Source: Fasciola hepatica (Eukaryota > Platyhelminthes > Trematoda > Plagiorchiida > Fasciolidae). Taken from it: a stretch of 64,000 nt of DNA. The notes under the pieces were generated by a model that saw only the letters and a program-made list of their open reading frames with translations, made no database searches and had not been told where the DNA came from. Positions 10,336-20,883 of this stretch are shown piece after piece. Each line of letters begins with the position of its first letter. Within the stretch, counting starts at the first letter, position 1. Position numbers and translations under genes: made by a program. Where the stretch lies: the NCBI GenBank assembly GCA_948099385.1, contig CANUEZ040000002.1, positions 1,054,001 through 1,118,000 of the forward strand. The letters are read 5' to 3'.

Positions 10336-11629
10336 TAACGCATTCCACCCACTTTAGTTACCACACAGAAATAGTATACTATATCCGGACGGAAAATGCG
10401 GTTGACTGTGGGCTTAAACCGTTATTTTAATGGTACACAACAATTATTCTCGTTTCAACCACTAAACTAGCCTGGTTGATAAGTTCCCTATGGGACAAAC
10501 AAAACACGACTGAAAGAGATCCAAAAGACATTGAAATATGTTCCTGCTTGTTCCTGCTTGAACGTTTGAAAGAGAAAAAAAGCAACTGGATTTTCTATCA
10601 CTTAAGATCCAGGTTACTCAAGCCAATAATACGTTCCGTGACGGGAAGGCCCCCGAACACAGAATCTGGCCCGCGTCAGCGAAATTTGAAACTCGGACCC
10701 TTACGCTATTAGCCTGTTGCCATCGCTATTCGGCCATCCCCACCTTTTTCTGTACCACGAGGTGCATTAGCAGGCAAGCGTGGTCCTTATGTTAACGTAT
10801 CCGTGAACACTACCTGCGGAAGCAGTTAGAACAAAACGAGTGCAGTGTCCAAAAACCTTGATGAGTTAGACCCCTCAACAGAGGTGGCGAGCGCTTTCCG
10901 CACCATCTGCGAAGTTCGGGACAGTCAATCAAAATCAGTCATGTGCCGCATCCTGGTCGCGGTGGAAGCCGTAATTAAGGGCCTTCACAAACCTTGCTGT
11001 GGAATCTGAAGCAACTTTTTCGGGAAGCTGAATTACACAGAATCAGTTCCTTTCCCGAGCACATGGGAAAACACATTCTTCACTGTGATCGGTTCCACAG
11101 ACACACGCGCAGGTCCAGTGACAGACGTGGATCATTAGCACTGCAATCAGAGATCGTCCACGTGTTTTCTTAGACATGTATATTGGTACCTTCACGGAAT
11201 ATATTTATTACTACTAGGAGTCTGGTTACTGGGTGGCAACTGTTGTGGTCTGACCGGGCCTAACATGTACTTGTAATGACAATGAACTCTGTTTACCCGT
11301 TACAAGGATGTTCATTGTAGAATGGAATTGAAGTCCGTATGGGAATAACAACCTATATTAGGTGGCACCTGATGCAATAAACAGTTAGAACGAAATAACA
11401 GACACTGATGGTTAGAGGTTCAACTGTTATTCGGAATTTCCGTCCACAGGAGCAGATGATGAGTCTGTAAAAGAAAGAGCGGAACAGATAGTTGGGCGAA
11501 CACACACGTAGGTGTCTTGACGGAATCAACAATTCAAACTAGATGGTCGCTACTATAGTTACACCAGCTTTCTCGCCCCACATTCATACCTGTAGATTAA
11601 AATGGGCCAGCGAGTCACGTGTCTCGAGT
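10336..11629. other. Non-coding, nothing recognised
   Basis: No convincing gene, RNA or transposon signal. A somewhat GC-richer block at about 10630-11000 has a short frame only. Confidence 0.4.
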
Positions 11630-11762
11630 AGACCGACTCTGATTGCCCTTGATGTTTGTTGGCTGATCAGCGTATGACCCACGTTTCGTTCAAATCTGTT
11701 TGTAGATTTCAGATTATTGTTATCAGAATCTGGTGAAGTAATACATTCCTTTCCTTCTGTTT
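11630..11762 (+). repeat. Dispersed repeat, copy 1 (about 130 bp)
   Basis: Direct alignment by eye shows this block matches 12505-12634 in the same orientation. Shared anchors are CTGATTG(C/T)CCTTGA, TGGTTGATC/TGGCTGATC, GATTATTGT and TCTGGTGA. Similarity is roughly 70-75% with small gaps. It resembles no element named elsewhere here and may be a SINE body or an old local duplication. Confidence 0.65.
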
Positions 11763-12504
11763 TTGGGAATATGACATATGGCATTACGGCTTTAAGCCTA
11801 CTGAATGAATACTACAGTTCGTGCTCCAGATCACTTTTGGATCAAGGCTGTCATCAAACCATCCTCGGATAGTAGAATTTGTAGAAGTTTACTTTATTCT
11901 CCAATATCGAGATCCTGTCCGTCTTTAGTACTGAAATCAAGATTTAAAAGGAAAGTAAACCGAAAATTTCTCCACTAAATCTGTGGTATGAAGCACGTAG
12001 GATTTTTGATGTCTTGGGTTTTAGCATGATATCTTCGTTGAAAAATGGGCTGGAAACTTGACATAAATATTAGGGACCCCGTATCAGTGCCTATATGGCA
12101 ATTTACACATTTTCCCCCAGTGAAGGAGAAACTTGAAGAGAAATTTAGTGACCTCATATCTCGGCTTCCCTGTGCTACACGCTGTTGTGACGGCAACTTA
12201 CTTCCAGCAAAGAAAGTTGAAGAGTAACTTTTCGTTCCAAAACGTATTTCAGGCTTTAGGCATTCAACAGAATTTGCCAAATTTTACCCACTGCTAATTT
12301 CCTCAGGCTCACTTCGGATATTGCATGTGACATTGCACATACCAAGGGCAATATTCATGAGCACGGAAATATGCCCCACACCGATGCATTTATTGCGGAT
12401 ACTAACCGTGTCACAGCTGTTGCGTCGATTACAGATCTTTTCTCCAAATATGGATGCTGTTATAATTAAGGAAGTACCCAAAATAAAGCTGACTACAAGC
12501 TGAT
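11763..12504. other. Non-coding spacer between repeat copies
   Basis: Overlapping short frames on both strands at 11975-12500 have no recognisable content. Confidence 0.35.
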
Positions 12505-12634
12505 GTCGACTGATTCTGATTGTCCTTGACTCTTATTGGTTGATCGACGTGTAATCGAGGTTTAAGTCAAATCCACGTTTACAAACTGCTGATTATTGTG
12601 ATCCGGTTCTGGTGACAGAATCCGCTTCTTTTTC
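12505..12634 (+). repeat. Dispersed repeat, copy 2 (about 130 bp)
   Basis: Second copy of the repeat at 11630-11762, in direct orientation about 870 bp away, with scattered substitutions along its whole length. Confidence 0.65.
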
Positions 12635-13719
12635 ACTAAGATATCCTTTTGAACATAATCACGAACGACGGGGTTATTTCAATCAGTACATTTGCAATTT
12701 ATCATTGGAATAGTGGTTTGCTCATCACTGGATATTCATTTGTGTTATTCATACTCGATCGAATATGAAGCCATAGCGGTACTGCGTACTTAGGAAAAGA
12801 GATTACAATATGGCACAATGTTCTCCCTTTATTGTAGTTATAGCCCTATGTTAATATTTATCTTATCACGTCAACCCCCCCCCCCCCCCCCCTCGCATGT
12901 TAGTACAAACAGATAAACGGACAAAATTTCATCAATAAATGTAAGGAATTTGCGAGTTCAAAGATGTTGGAAAGAGATTTAATTATTGAGCTTTTACGTA
13001 ATGCCGCAAGATAACCGCATGCAGGTCGACCGTTAAAATATATCCATTAATTACGTTATTATTATTAAAATAGTTTTGCTTACATTTTTGCCATTAAGTA
13101 AACTACCAGTCACAAATAACAAGGTGTGACCCATTTAAAATTACGCTTGTTTTAGAAAATCGTAGTTCGCGGAAAATATACAAGCTTTCGTAAATATTCA
13201 CGTATAGATGCATGCTTTACTGCAGACTTCTCATGACTGCAAGATTATTATTCAGTAGAAGATCCGTACTCCATATAAACTGGAAAAAATGAAAAAAATA
13301 GTGAATTTGTATGAATTTGTTCATGGAAAAAATGAAACACAAAACAAAACTAAAGCTGAATAAAGCAACAAACCAAATCGAATATATCACAATCGAAGTG
13401 TGTCTAAATAGACCAAACCGAGAACGGTAACATTACCCTCTTTTTTGCACGATGGCCATATGGATGACTGAAGACTGCACGGGTGTCAAACGAATCATTA
13501 CGAAAGTGATAGTCTCGTAAAAGCTTTTTTAGAATATGAAAGCAAAAAGTGCGAATAATGTGTGCGGTAAGATCTGGTTAAGGGTCTTTGACTTATCAAC
13601 ACTTTCAAAATTGTGTAAAATCTGAACGATATTAGCAACCCGGCAAAGACAAATGTCACGTGGATGGAAACAAGTTAGCTCTTTCAGTAAAGGAATTAAA
13701 CATATTGGAGACACTTATT
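12635..13719. other. Non-coding, downstream of the P2X gene, with a C18 tract
   Basis: AT-rich sequence containing a run of 18 C residues at 12875-12892. The right part should hold the 3' UTR of the P2X gene. I saw no strong polyadenylation signal close to the stop codon, so the transcript end is unknown. Confidence 0.45.
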
Positions 13720-15387
13720 TTAATAATCATGTCTACGAATACTTGGTGGTCCAAAAGCCATAGTCACAGATTTTGGTAAATATGCATTCTGCGTCCTGGT
13801 TGATTCGATATTTTCACTGGGAGCGGTCGCGGAATTTTTAAAATTCGATGAGATCATAGCCAAAGATTGTGATGGTTGATTCAGATCAGGCGAAGCAGTC
13901 ACGATTTGCACACCCATAAAACTGGCTTGATCAACTCGAATATGGTTATCTTTTTGTCTGGACTCATCACTTTTGCTTTGTTCATTGAGATTTGGGCAGG
14001 ACCGATCAACCCAGTTGGGTGGCACTGGATTATCCTGAATTCGGCATTCCACCTTCTTTGAACAACCATTTTTCCCCTTTCGTTTTGGCAAAGTTCGTGG
14101 GCTGATCTCCTCATCGGAAGTAATAACCTCGCCGTTGGAATGTGAACCGCAAGGTTGATTAGCACCTCCACTGGACTCTGCGTGTACACGAGATTTTCTA
14201 CTCAGGCGCTCCCTGGTCTGACGTTCACGCTTCTTTTGTGCGACCAGATCAACTTTTGCCTTCCGGTAGAGTCCACGCTTGCGAGTGATATTTAGAACGA
14301 TCATGTCACATAGAACGGTTGCAATACCCAGCAGAGCCAAACCCGATCCAAGATTCATGGAAAATGTGAGAACATTGAATTTGCCACCTGTTCCGTAAAC
14401 AGAGATAAAAAACTGAATTCCATACGCTTTGATCAAGTTTCGTTTGCGCACCCCATTCTCCATATAGTGTTGACTGAATCGAAAATTCCAACCTTTTGCC
14501 ACAGGGCTTTCAAAATCATCAAGGCGACGGAACACGTATTTCGGCACACATTTTTCTACATCAAAATCCAAATTACAATTCCACTCTATATGAATTGAGA
14601 CCATTCCACCATTTTGCCAAATATCCTTATTTGTTGCATCTGAATATTTCAGAATATCGCCGAGGCGAAAAATCGGACAGAACTTCATTCGTTCATCATG
14701 TGGATTGTACCGACAAGTTTTCAAGTACAGTTTGTCCATCCAATAAAGAATATTACGTCGTTTCACTCGGTATCGGGGAAATTCGATACTATTTTTAAGG
14801 ATTACCGTGAAATTCTCCGCCGTCGAGAGTAGATGCGGTCGTGGAGTGATATCATGTTCGGTCGGGCACCAACCGTAAATTTCACATACTTTCAAGTTCT
14901 TTTGTCTTGTCGAAGGCACACAACGCCCCGTCTGAATCCCACTGCCAGTCATTACCAGGCGGCCGGAATGACAATCCGTATCATTCGTGCACGAGTTTCC
15001 ATACACATCATGCGATTCCTCGCAGTTGGATAAAGTTTGTCCGGGTGTAGAAACCAAATTAGTCATGACAAAAAATGCCGAGTTCTGTTGTGGTGGTATC
15101 ACGTAGTCGGCCGCGTCCCAGACTGTGGCTCCAATGGCCGGATCGTTTGACACATTCGCGAATGCGATTCCTTTAAGTTTGGCGGTCACACCGCTCACAG
15201 CGTTATCCATAGACTGGTAACCTTTTTCATAGACCATTACCCACAGAACCACATAGAGAAAAATACCCAGCTGGATCAAACGAAAAAGAATGCCCACTTT
15301 TTTGGAGTGAATTTGCACTACCTTCTGTGTTTCATATTCCAACAAACCACTAGCAAATTTGCCCAGAACAGAGAAATACCGACCCAT
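13720..15387 (-). CDS. P2X: P2X purinergic receptor (ATP-gated cation channel)
   Basis: An intact 555-codon frame without introns. P2X subunits form trimeric plasma-membrane cation channels opened by extracellular ATP. Domains in order are: cytoplasmic N-terminus with the YxTxK motif (YETQK, 18-22); TM1 about 32-54; ectodomain about 55-337; TM2 about 338-366; and a long cytoplasmic tail of about 189 residues. All main ATP-contact positions are present: K70 and K72, the NFT...K block (T194, K198), N301-F302-R303, R316 and K320. The ten conserved ectodomain cysteines are at 122, 133, 139, 156, 168, 174, 225, 237, 271 and 280. YRKAK at 374-378 fits the YxxxK surface-trafficking motif. The start is supported by the normal distance to YETQK. 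The tail is serine- and charge-rich with no domain I recognise and is longer than in most short P2X subtypes. The absence of introns is notable. A possible acceptor (CCGATTAG) lies two bases before the ATG, so a 5' UTR intron is possible. Confidence 0.96.
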   Translation of the reverse strand: MGRYFSVLGKFASGLLEYETQKVVQIHSKKVGILFRLIQLGIFLYVVLWVMVYEKGYQSMDNAVSGVTAKLKGIAFANVSNDPAIGATVWDAADYVIPPQQNSAFFVMTNLVSTPGQTLSNCEESHDVYGNSCTNDTDCHSGRLVMTGSGIQTGRCVPSTRQKNLKVCEIYGWCPTEHDITPRPHLLSTAENFTVILKNSIEFPRYRVKRRNILYWMDKLYLKTCRYNPHDERMKFCPIFRLGDILKYSDATNKDIWQNGGMVSIHIEWNCNLDFDVEKCVPKYVFRRLDDFESPVAKGWNFRFSQHYMENGVRKRNLIKAYGIQFFISVYGTGGKFNVLTFSMNLGSGLALLGIATVLCDMIVLNITRKRGLYRKAKVDLVAQKKRERQTRERLSRKSRVHAESSGGANQPCGSHSNGEVITSDEEISPRTLPKRKGKNGCSKKVECRIQDNPVPPNWVDRSCPNLNEQSKSDESRQKDNHIRVDQASFMGVQIVTASPDLNQPSQSLAMISSNFKNSATAPSENIESTRTQNAYLPKSVTMAFGPPSIRRHDY

Positions 15388-15631
15388 TACTAATCGGTTT
15401 GAGAACTGACCAGACTAGACAGTGCGCAAACAGGATAAGAGAAATAGCTAAACCTATCAGGTAGAATGGGGGTGTGTACAGGGGAATTTCGCGTTCATTT
15501 GGTAAACTTAGAATTGCCCCATGGGTATCTGATTGGTCCATATAGTTTGCGCCAATGAGAATTCTGACAGCGGATATGACTTTCATCAAGTGGAGTACTC
15601 CACCATCAGCACTGTTTTTCATAAGCCACAT
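15353..15631 (-). CDS. Small membrane-protein frame overlapping the P2X start
   Basis: A 93-codon minus-strand frame overlaps the first 35 bases of the P2X coding sequence in another frame. It has one clear hydrophobic segment (FYLIGLAISLILFAHCLVW) preceded by a polar stretch ending EIPLYTPP. The layout, a short polar region and then VP/IP-Y before the first membrane segment, is reminiscent of the N-terminus of alkylglycerol monooxygenase (TMEM195), but the match is weak. A GTCAGT at the end of the hydrophobic segment could be a splice donor, which would make it an exon of a gene with P2X inside its intron. Alternatively it is a chance frame in the P2X 5' region. Confidence 0.25.
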
Positions 15632-17188
15632 TCATTGAATCAACTGATCATATATTGTATTAGTCAGAACAAGTTGAGCATTGGGGAGAAAACTAGACAG
15701 AAATCAGGCTGAATGAACTCGGAACAATCACCTACTCGATTCATTGCACCACGATTCTGTTTATTTTTTTCAGCAAAAACATTATTTTCTGACCTAGTGA
15801 TTAGTTCGTGCGCGAAGTCCACCTCGGTTTCAGGCTGTTAAGAGTTATTTCTGATTTGCAAAGTACGGCCTTGTATGTCATAAAGAACATTGTCTTGACT
15901 ATGCTCAGAATAAAGCCTCAAAGCTTCTTCGAAATATTGGCTAAGGCTTGTTATACGACTATAGACGAGTCACTGATATCCAGTAAATGCATCATGTGGA
16001 CCAGAATATTCTGTTGCCTAGCTCTGGTTAGTCTCCGTGATACCCGTTTCAGTCACGCCAAATGATGCATTGATGACTAATTTTTGGCTCCGTAGATAAT
16101 AATTAGATGATGAAAGTACATTAAATTGGTCATCAGTGAGTCTAATTCCCTGAATAACCGGTGATCAAGAATAAAGTACGAATGACTGGAACATTCTTTT
16201 TTGATGGCATTGTACATAGCCCGAGAAGCTTCCAAATAGAATTTTTATATTGTATTCGTCTAGCTTCTGTAATTTCATTTATTGTGTTAAATCGTGCAGA
16301 AAATATCAGAGACTTACTGCAGGATTTGTCGCAACACATCCGAACTTAAAATTTACATGTAAATTGGAACAGCAAGGGTCGCTACCTTTCCCCGGAGAGC
16401 GGACGGATCTATCCACAGACCCATTTTCTGTAAGAAGGCTTGACCCGGACAGCACATCTATTTCAACAGTTTCTAACCAACAGAGCATAATTGCTCTGGT
16501 CTGAACCATATTCTTTAGGGCAAGACTAGTCTCTACGGAAGATCATCTATCAAACAAGAAGGCAATCATATGAACAACAATACGTGATAACAGGTATCCT
16601 GACTTATTCACTCATTTTCGTAGCCAGACAAGAGACAAGATCCAGTCGTCTGTCTCTCGGGTACCCAGAAGAAATATCTACGTGTCTCACCCAAATAAAG
16701 GAGAGTCAATAACAGGGATTATTACACAGGGTATTAAAGTGCTTTACATTGAACACATCCGGCCTCTGCACTACTGTTTCATTCATTCAACCAGGGTCTT
16801 CGCAGGCCCCATTCAAAGATCGCCATTCGGTGGAATCTACCTCCCATTGCATCTTTGCCTTCTCTTGCTGCTGCAATGAAACATTCATCGATGGGACCGA
16901 CCGATCACTTCGAACTAGAATGGCCGTACACATTCTAAAATGCATACTTGACTCGAAGACTCAGCCTAGCCTACAATAATCGACTGCATCGCGTAGGCCG
17001 ACCTGTGCAATCTCCCGCCATTTGATGGAAAGTCGTCACACGGTAGATCCGGTGAACGTGTTTTCGTCTTGTTACATCATCTTGTGAAACACCGACTAAG
17101 TAAACTAGAGGCACTATTGATCGGTCACACTGAACCGGTCCCATGGGTTCAAAAGCGTATGACCTTCACCACTAAATGACAAAGTGCA

Positions 17189-17219
<31 letters not shown>

Positions 17220-17639
17220 GACATCATGTTCTGTAGGACTGCTTTAATGAACCATTCCGTTTCATCTGTTAATTCTTTTTCTTCCTGGATTTGATGCGTA
17301 GGCAACCGACAAGAGTATACCGAAGGAATTCCCTTCGCTATGTTTGTCTTCTGAATTGCTTATTCAGATTCATCAGGTGATCTAAATGTTGAATTTTTCG
17401 TCTCCCCAACAGACCAGCTTGAACGATGGTAGAGATCCGGTAATAACCTGAGAGCCCTGTCGTTCTGAATGATGCAGGCGAGAAAAATGACTTGGCTGGT
17501 TATTGTATGCGTGATGTTAGAGTCCGACGGGCAAATTGCTTCATTAAGATCGACCACTATGGTCTCCATAGGCTTTTATCATACTATCTAATTATTCTGT
17601 GTATATCTGTTTTGTTACGGATCTTAGCAGCCAGTTTTC
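15632..17639. other. Non-coding, upstream of P2X
   Basis: Likely contains the P2X promoter, though no core element can be assigned. A (CT)n(CA)n microsatellite is at 17189-17219. Short frames on both strands have no recognisable domains. Confidence 0.45.
17189..17219. repeat. Compound (CT)n(CA)n microsatellite
   Basis: About 13 bases of CT repeats followed directly by about 18 bases of CA repeats. Confidence 0.95.
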
Positions 17640-18025
17640 AAATTGACCACGGTTTCATTGGGGAAGTTTGTCACCCACTGGTCATTTCCCATGATCTGGG
17701 AGGGAAACGCGAGTGCTCGATCCCAGCACGCAGCTTCGATCGCTCCAGCCAGCTCGGGCCAATCAGAAAACGACAACCCGGCTAGCCAAAACTACTTTGT
17801 ATTTACAAGACTTACTACTCGGTATTTAAAGCGAAAATTGAACATTCTCGAACTCGGGCTTCCGGTTGCTTTCAAGCCCTGTTGAGCCGATTAGGTTGAT
17901 AAAAATGTTTGCCGGATATGTTGATTCGGTTTTTGTTTGACTGTAGGTGACTACTCGGTTAGCAAAAGGGGTTACGTCTTGTGCGACCCAATAAACTATT
18001 GATTACCAGTTATTCAGTTTGGCCT
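17640..18025 (+). mobile_element. Possible LTR (solo or 5') of a retrotransposon
   Basis: This block has an LTR- or promoter-like order of signals: CCAATCAGAAAACG (17759-17772), a TATA-like GTATTTAAAGCG about 50 bases further, a GC-richer stretch, then CCAATAAACTATT (17988-18000), which contains an AATAAA polyadenylation hexamer. No second copy is in the window, the TG...CA ends are not certain, and the following sequence shows no obvious gag. A host promoter with a 5' exon is the alternative. Confidence 0.3.
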
Positions 18026-20883
18026 GGTATGCTGGATCTGGTTAGTAGCTTGCTAGGAAAATCTTTTTAATTTTCATTTCCTAACAGTCAATATGCAAAA
18101 CTCAGCTAGAACAGTCGTTTCACACCCAGCTGAGACTAACCACATAGAGAACGTGGATCAAGCATTCCCGTCCGCCCTGTATTGGGTCCGAGGTCGGTTG
18201 TCAAGATCAGTGAGAAGTCTCTTCGTGGTCACAGCGGAAGAGGCTGACATCCGCCTTCGAAACCCCATTTACGTGCTCAGAAGGAATCTGTGCATGCACT
18301 CGGTCTACCCTGTCCCACTCACCACCCAACGTCAGGTCCAAGAATGTCCAAAAGCTTACTCGCTGAGAACGTGTTAGTCCACTCACACCTGGTCTCCGGA
18401 TAATCGTGTGTTACACTAGGTGTGAACACTGATCCGTGAGGCTATTTTTGTTAAATGCGTCTCTCATGCATCTAGTCATATATATATATAGTGTTCAACT
18501 GGCATGATTAAGAACCACTCGAAACTAGGTTGTTCGTCAACCTGTTTTTCAAATGTGTTTTGTGGGATTTTTCCGACAACAACCAATATCCTTATTCTTC
18601 CTGGATCGTAAGATATTAGCATTTATAACCGGAAAACCGTGATAATCCCTATAACAAAGCTTTTAAACTACTGTCTACGTCAAAAGACGACGAAATATCG
18701 AATTTAGCGTCTCTTTCGTAAAGCTCCCGTTTACATATAAAAGCTGAAGTGGCAGTGTCCTGGATCGAAACGTGATTATGCTCAATGCAATATATTTTTG
18801 AGCTCATCGCTGTTATTCTTGAAGCAGAATTTGTTGTAGCTAATGCGTGAAAGTTATTTGAAATTCAATAATTTGTTTCAAGTAAGTTATGACGGTGGAA
18901 CCAGTCAGTGACAGACCACTGCTAACATTTCGGAATCCAGTGCGGTCTCAAAGCCGACTCATATAGGTCCTATTTGCTCTCACTGACAACGTCGAACCTC
19001 ATGCTTCCTCTTATCCAAAAATGGAGCTATGAAAACAAAACCAGTAAAATAAACGAATACATGAATCGTAGTACTGTTTTCAATGGCTAGAGGACAAAGG
19101 TAAATTGGTCCGAATGATGGTAATCATCAGTCCTAAAGGGATTTGCCTCCACTCGTGGACACTACCGTTTGCTTCAGTACATGGCGGCTCGATCTGCCGG
19201 CTGAGAGTAAAGTCAAATCCTAGGTCTTCATTTGTATAGACTGGGATTAATCACGTCGTAGTTTTGTAGATTCAGCTGGTTGAATAAATTTGATGGTTGG
19301 AGAAATACTGTTTATTGAAGTCAACTTATGAGTTTACTATGGTGATTTGTTATGGTAATTAGAATGGTCCCTTCTTGACTTGTCTAACGCCCTAGGGAAT
19401 GTGACCCAAAAAACTAAACTGGTAGAACTTCCTCGTAACAGACGGCTATTACACCTTCGATCGGTTCCACTGTTACCCAACCAGAGTGAAAAATCAAAGC
19501 TGGGTGGGATAAATTCGCAATATTTACTAACAACTTTATTTTCCTGAACAATGAATGATTCTGTGACCTCATTTAAACTCACTGTTCATCACCAACAACT
19601 TTCCGACCAAAGCTCTTTTATTGGATTTCTGTTGGTCCTTTGGCCATTTACTGAGAATATACACCTTTAAATCTACTTACGTTCTATACTGATTTCACAA
19701 AAGGAATGGTCTGCTCTGATCTAACGAAGTCTCATCCTGCCGGGCTTAGAAATAGAGCGCATAAGATGAAAAATGCTGTGTGTAGTGTCTTTATCCAACC
19801 TAATACTCTGCTCCTATTCGATCATATCGAACATTTGATCCTTCTAAAAGCCAGAAAGTCCCCTTTCTATAACTTCAGTTTGCCTTTCTTTCTCAGTTCA
19901 CTTAACAAGACGTTTGAAAAATTCGTCGCACTCATTCTATGATATTCCTCTAATGTTCCCCGGATAGCTTATCGAAAAATCAAAATTCGTCTTCAGATCC
20001 TTCAAGAAAGCAACTGGAGTAAGTGCAACATTTCACAATTAGTTCATGTTGTTTTAAACTCCCGCATCATAGCGCTTGATTGACATATTCTTGAAAGACA
20101 TTGATCGGCAAAGCATATCACTCGCACTCAAACTTATTCACCGTTTACTTCGCTTTCCCACTCACGCTCTCATCCACGTAAAAGCATAATAAACCTTCAC
20201 TAGACTCATCGTAAACTATCACTTTCAACTTGTAATTTCTATTTTCATTCTTATTTGCCCACTACGTTTTACCTTCTATTCATATCTGGATAGTGATTTT
20301 TAATGAATATTCATCTCTTGATGCGTACAAGGATCTTTGTCCTGGTGTGATATAACTTGACTTCATCTGACTGTATTCGACATTACTGGACTCGAATTGA
20401 TAATATTGTAAATCAGTCTGAATACTCATTCAGTATGAGTTACCAGTGCTGGTCAGTTTATGTAGCCCTTTTTGAAATCGTGAGTGAAAAGTGATCTACT
20501 TGTCAAATTTTCTGACGAAGTTAACAGCCTATATGACAGTTCATGAAAGTAAATCCAACAATTTTTCACTCATTTACATGACTTTCTAGCAATTGTACTC
20601 TCGTTGCATTCAGCTCTAAGCGATTTCCACGGGAGATGATGAAATCGACGCTTGTAGTATTCACAAAGGGTCCTCTTGGGTTCATTTTTCTATAAGTGGT
20701 CTGAGACGGTTATTTGACTCCTCTATTTTAATCAAAAGCCTAGTCGATTTGAATGCCTGTATAAAGTACACAAAGGGACCGGTGCACTGGCAACCAAAGA
20801 ATGGTGATTGAACGCATACCTGTACGAATTACAGTAATTAGCATAAACTGGTGCAGTTCTTTTAACGATAATCATCCTGCAGA
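18026..20883. other. Non-coding, nothing recognised
   Basis: Contains only short frames (18093-18377 plus, 19337-19582 minus, 19706-19942 plus) without motifs, and a short (TA)n run at 18479-18490. Confidence 0.4.

Noticed and set aside
13876..15033. Plus- and minus-strand frames inside the P2X coding region
   Set aside because: They are shadows of the P2X frame, which has complete family motifs.
18093..18377. 94-codon plus frame as gag of an LTR element
   Set aside because: It follows the LTR-like block but shows no gag, zinc-knuckle or other retroviral motif.
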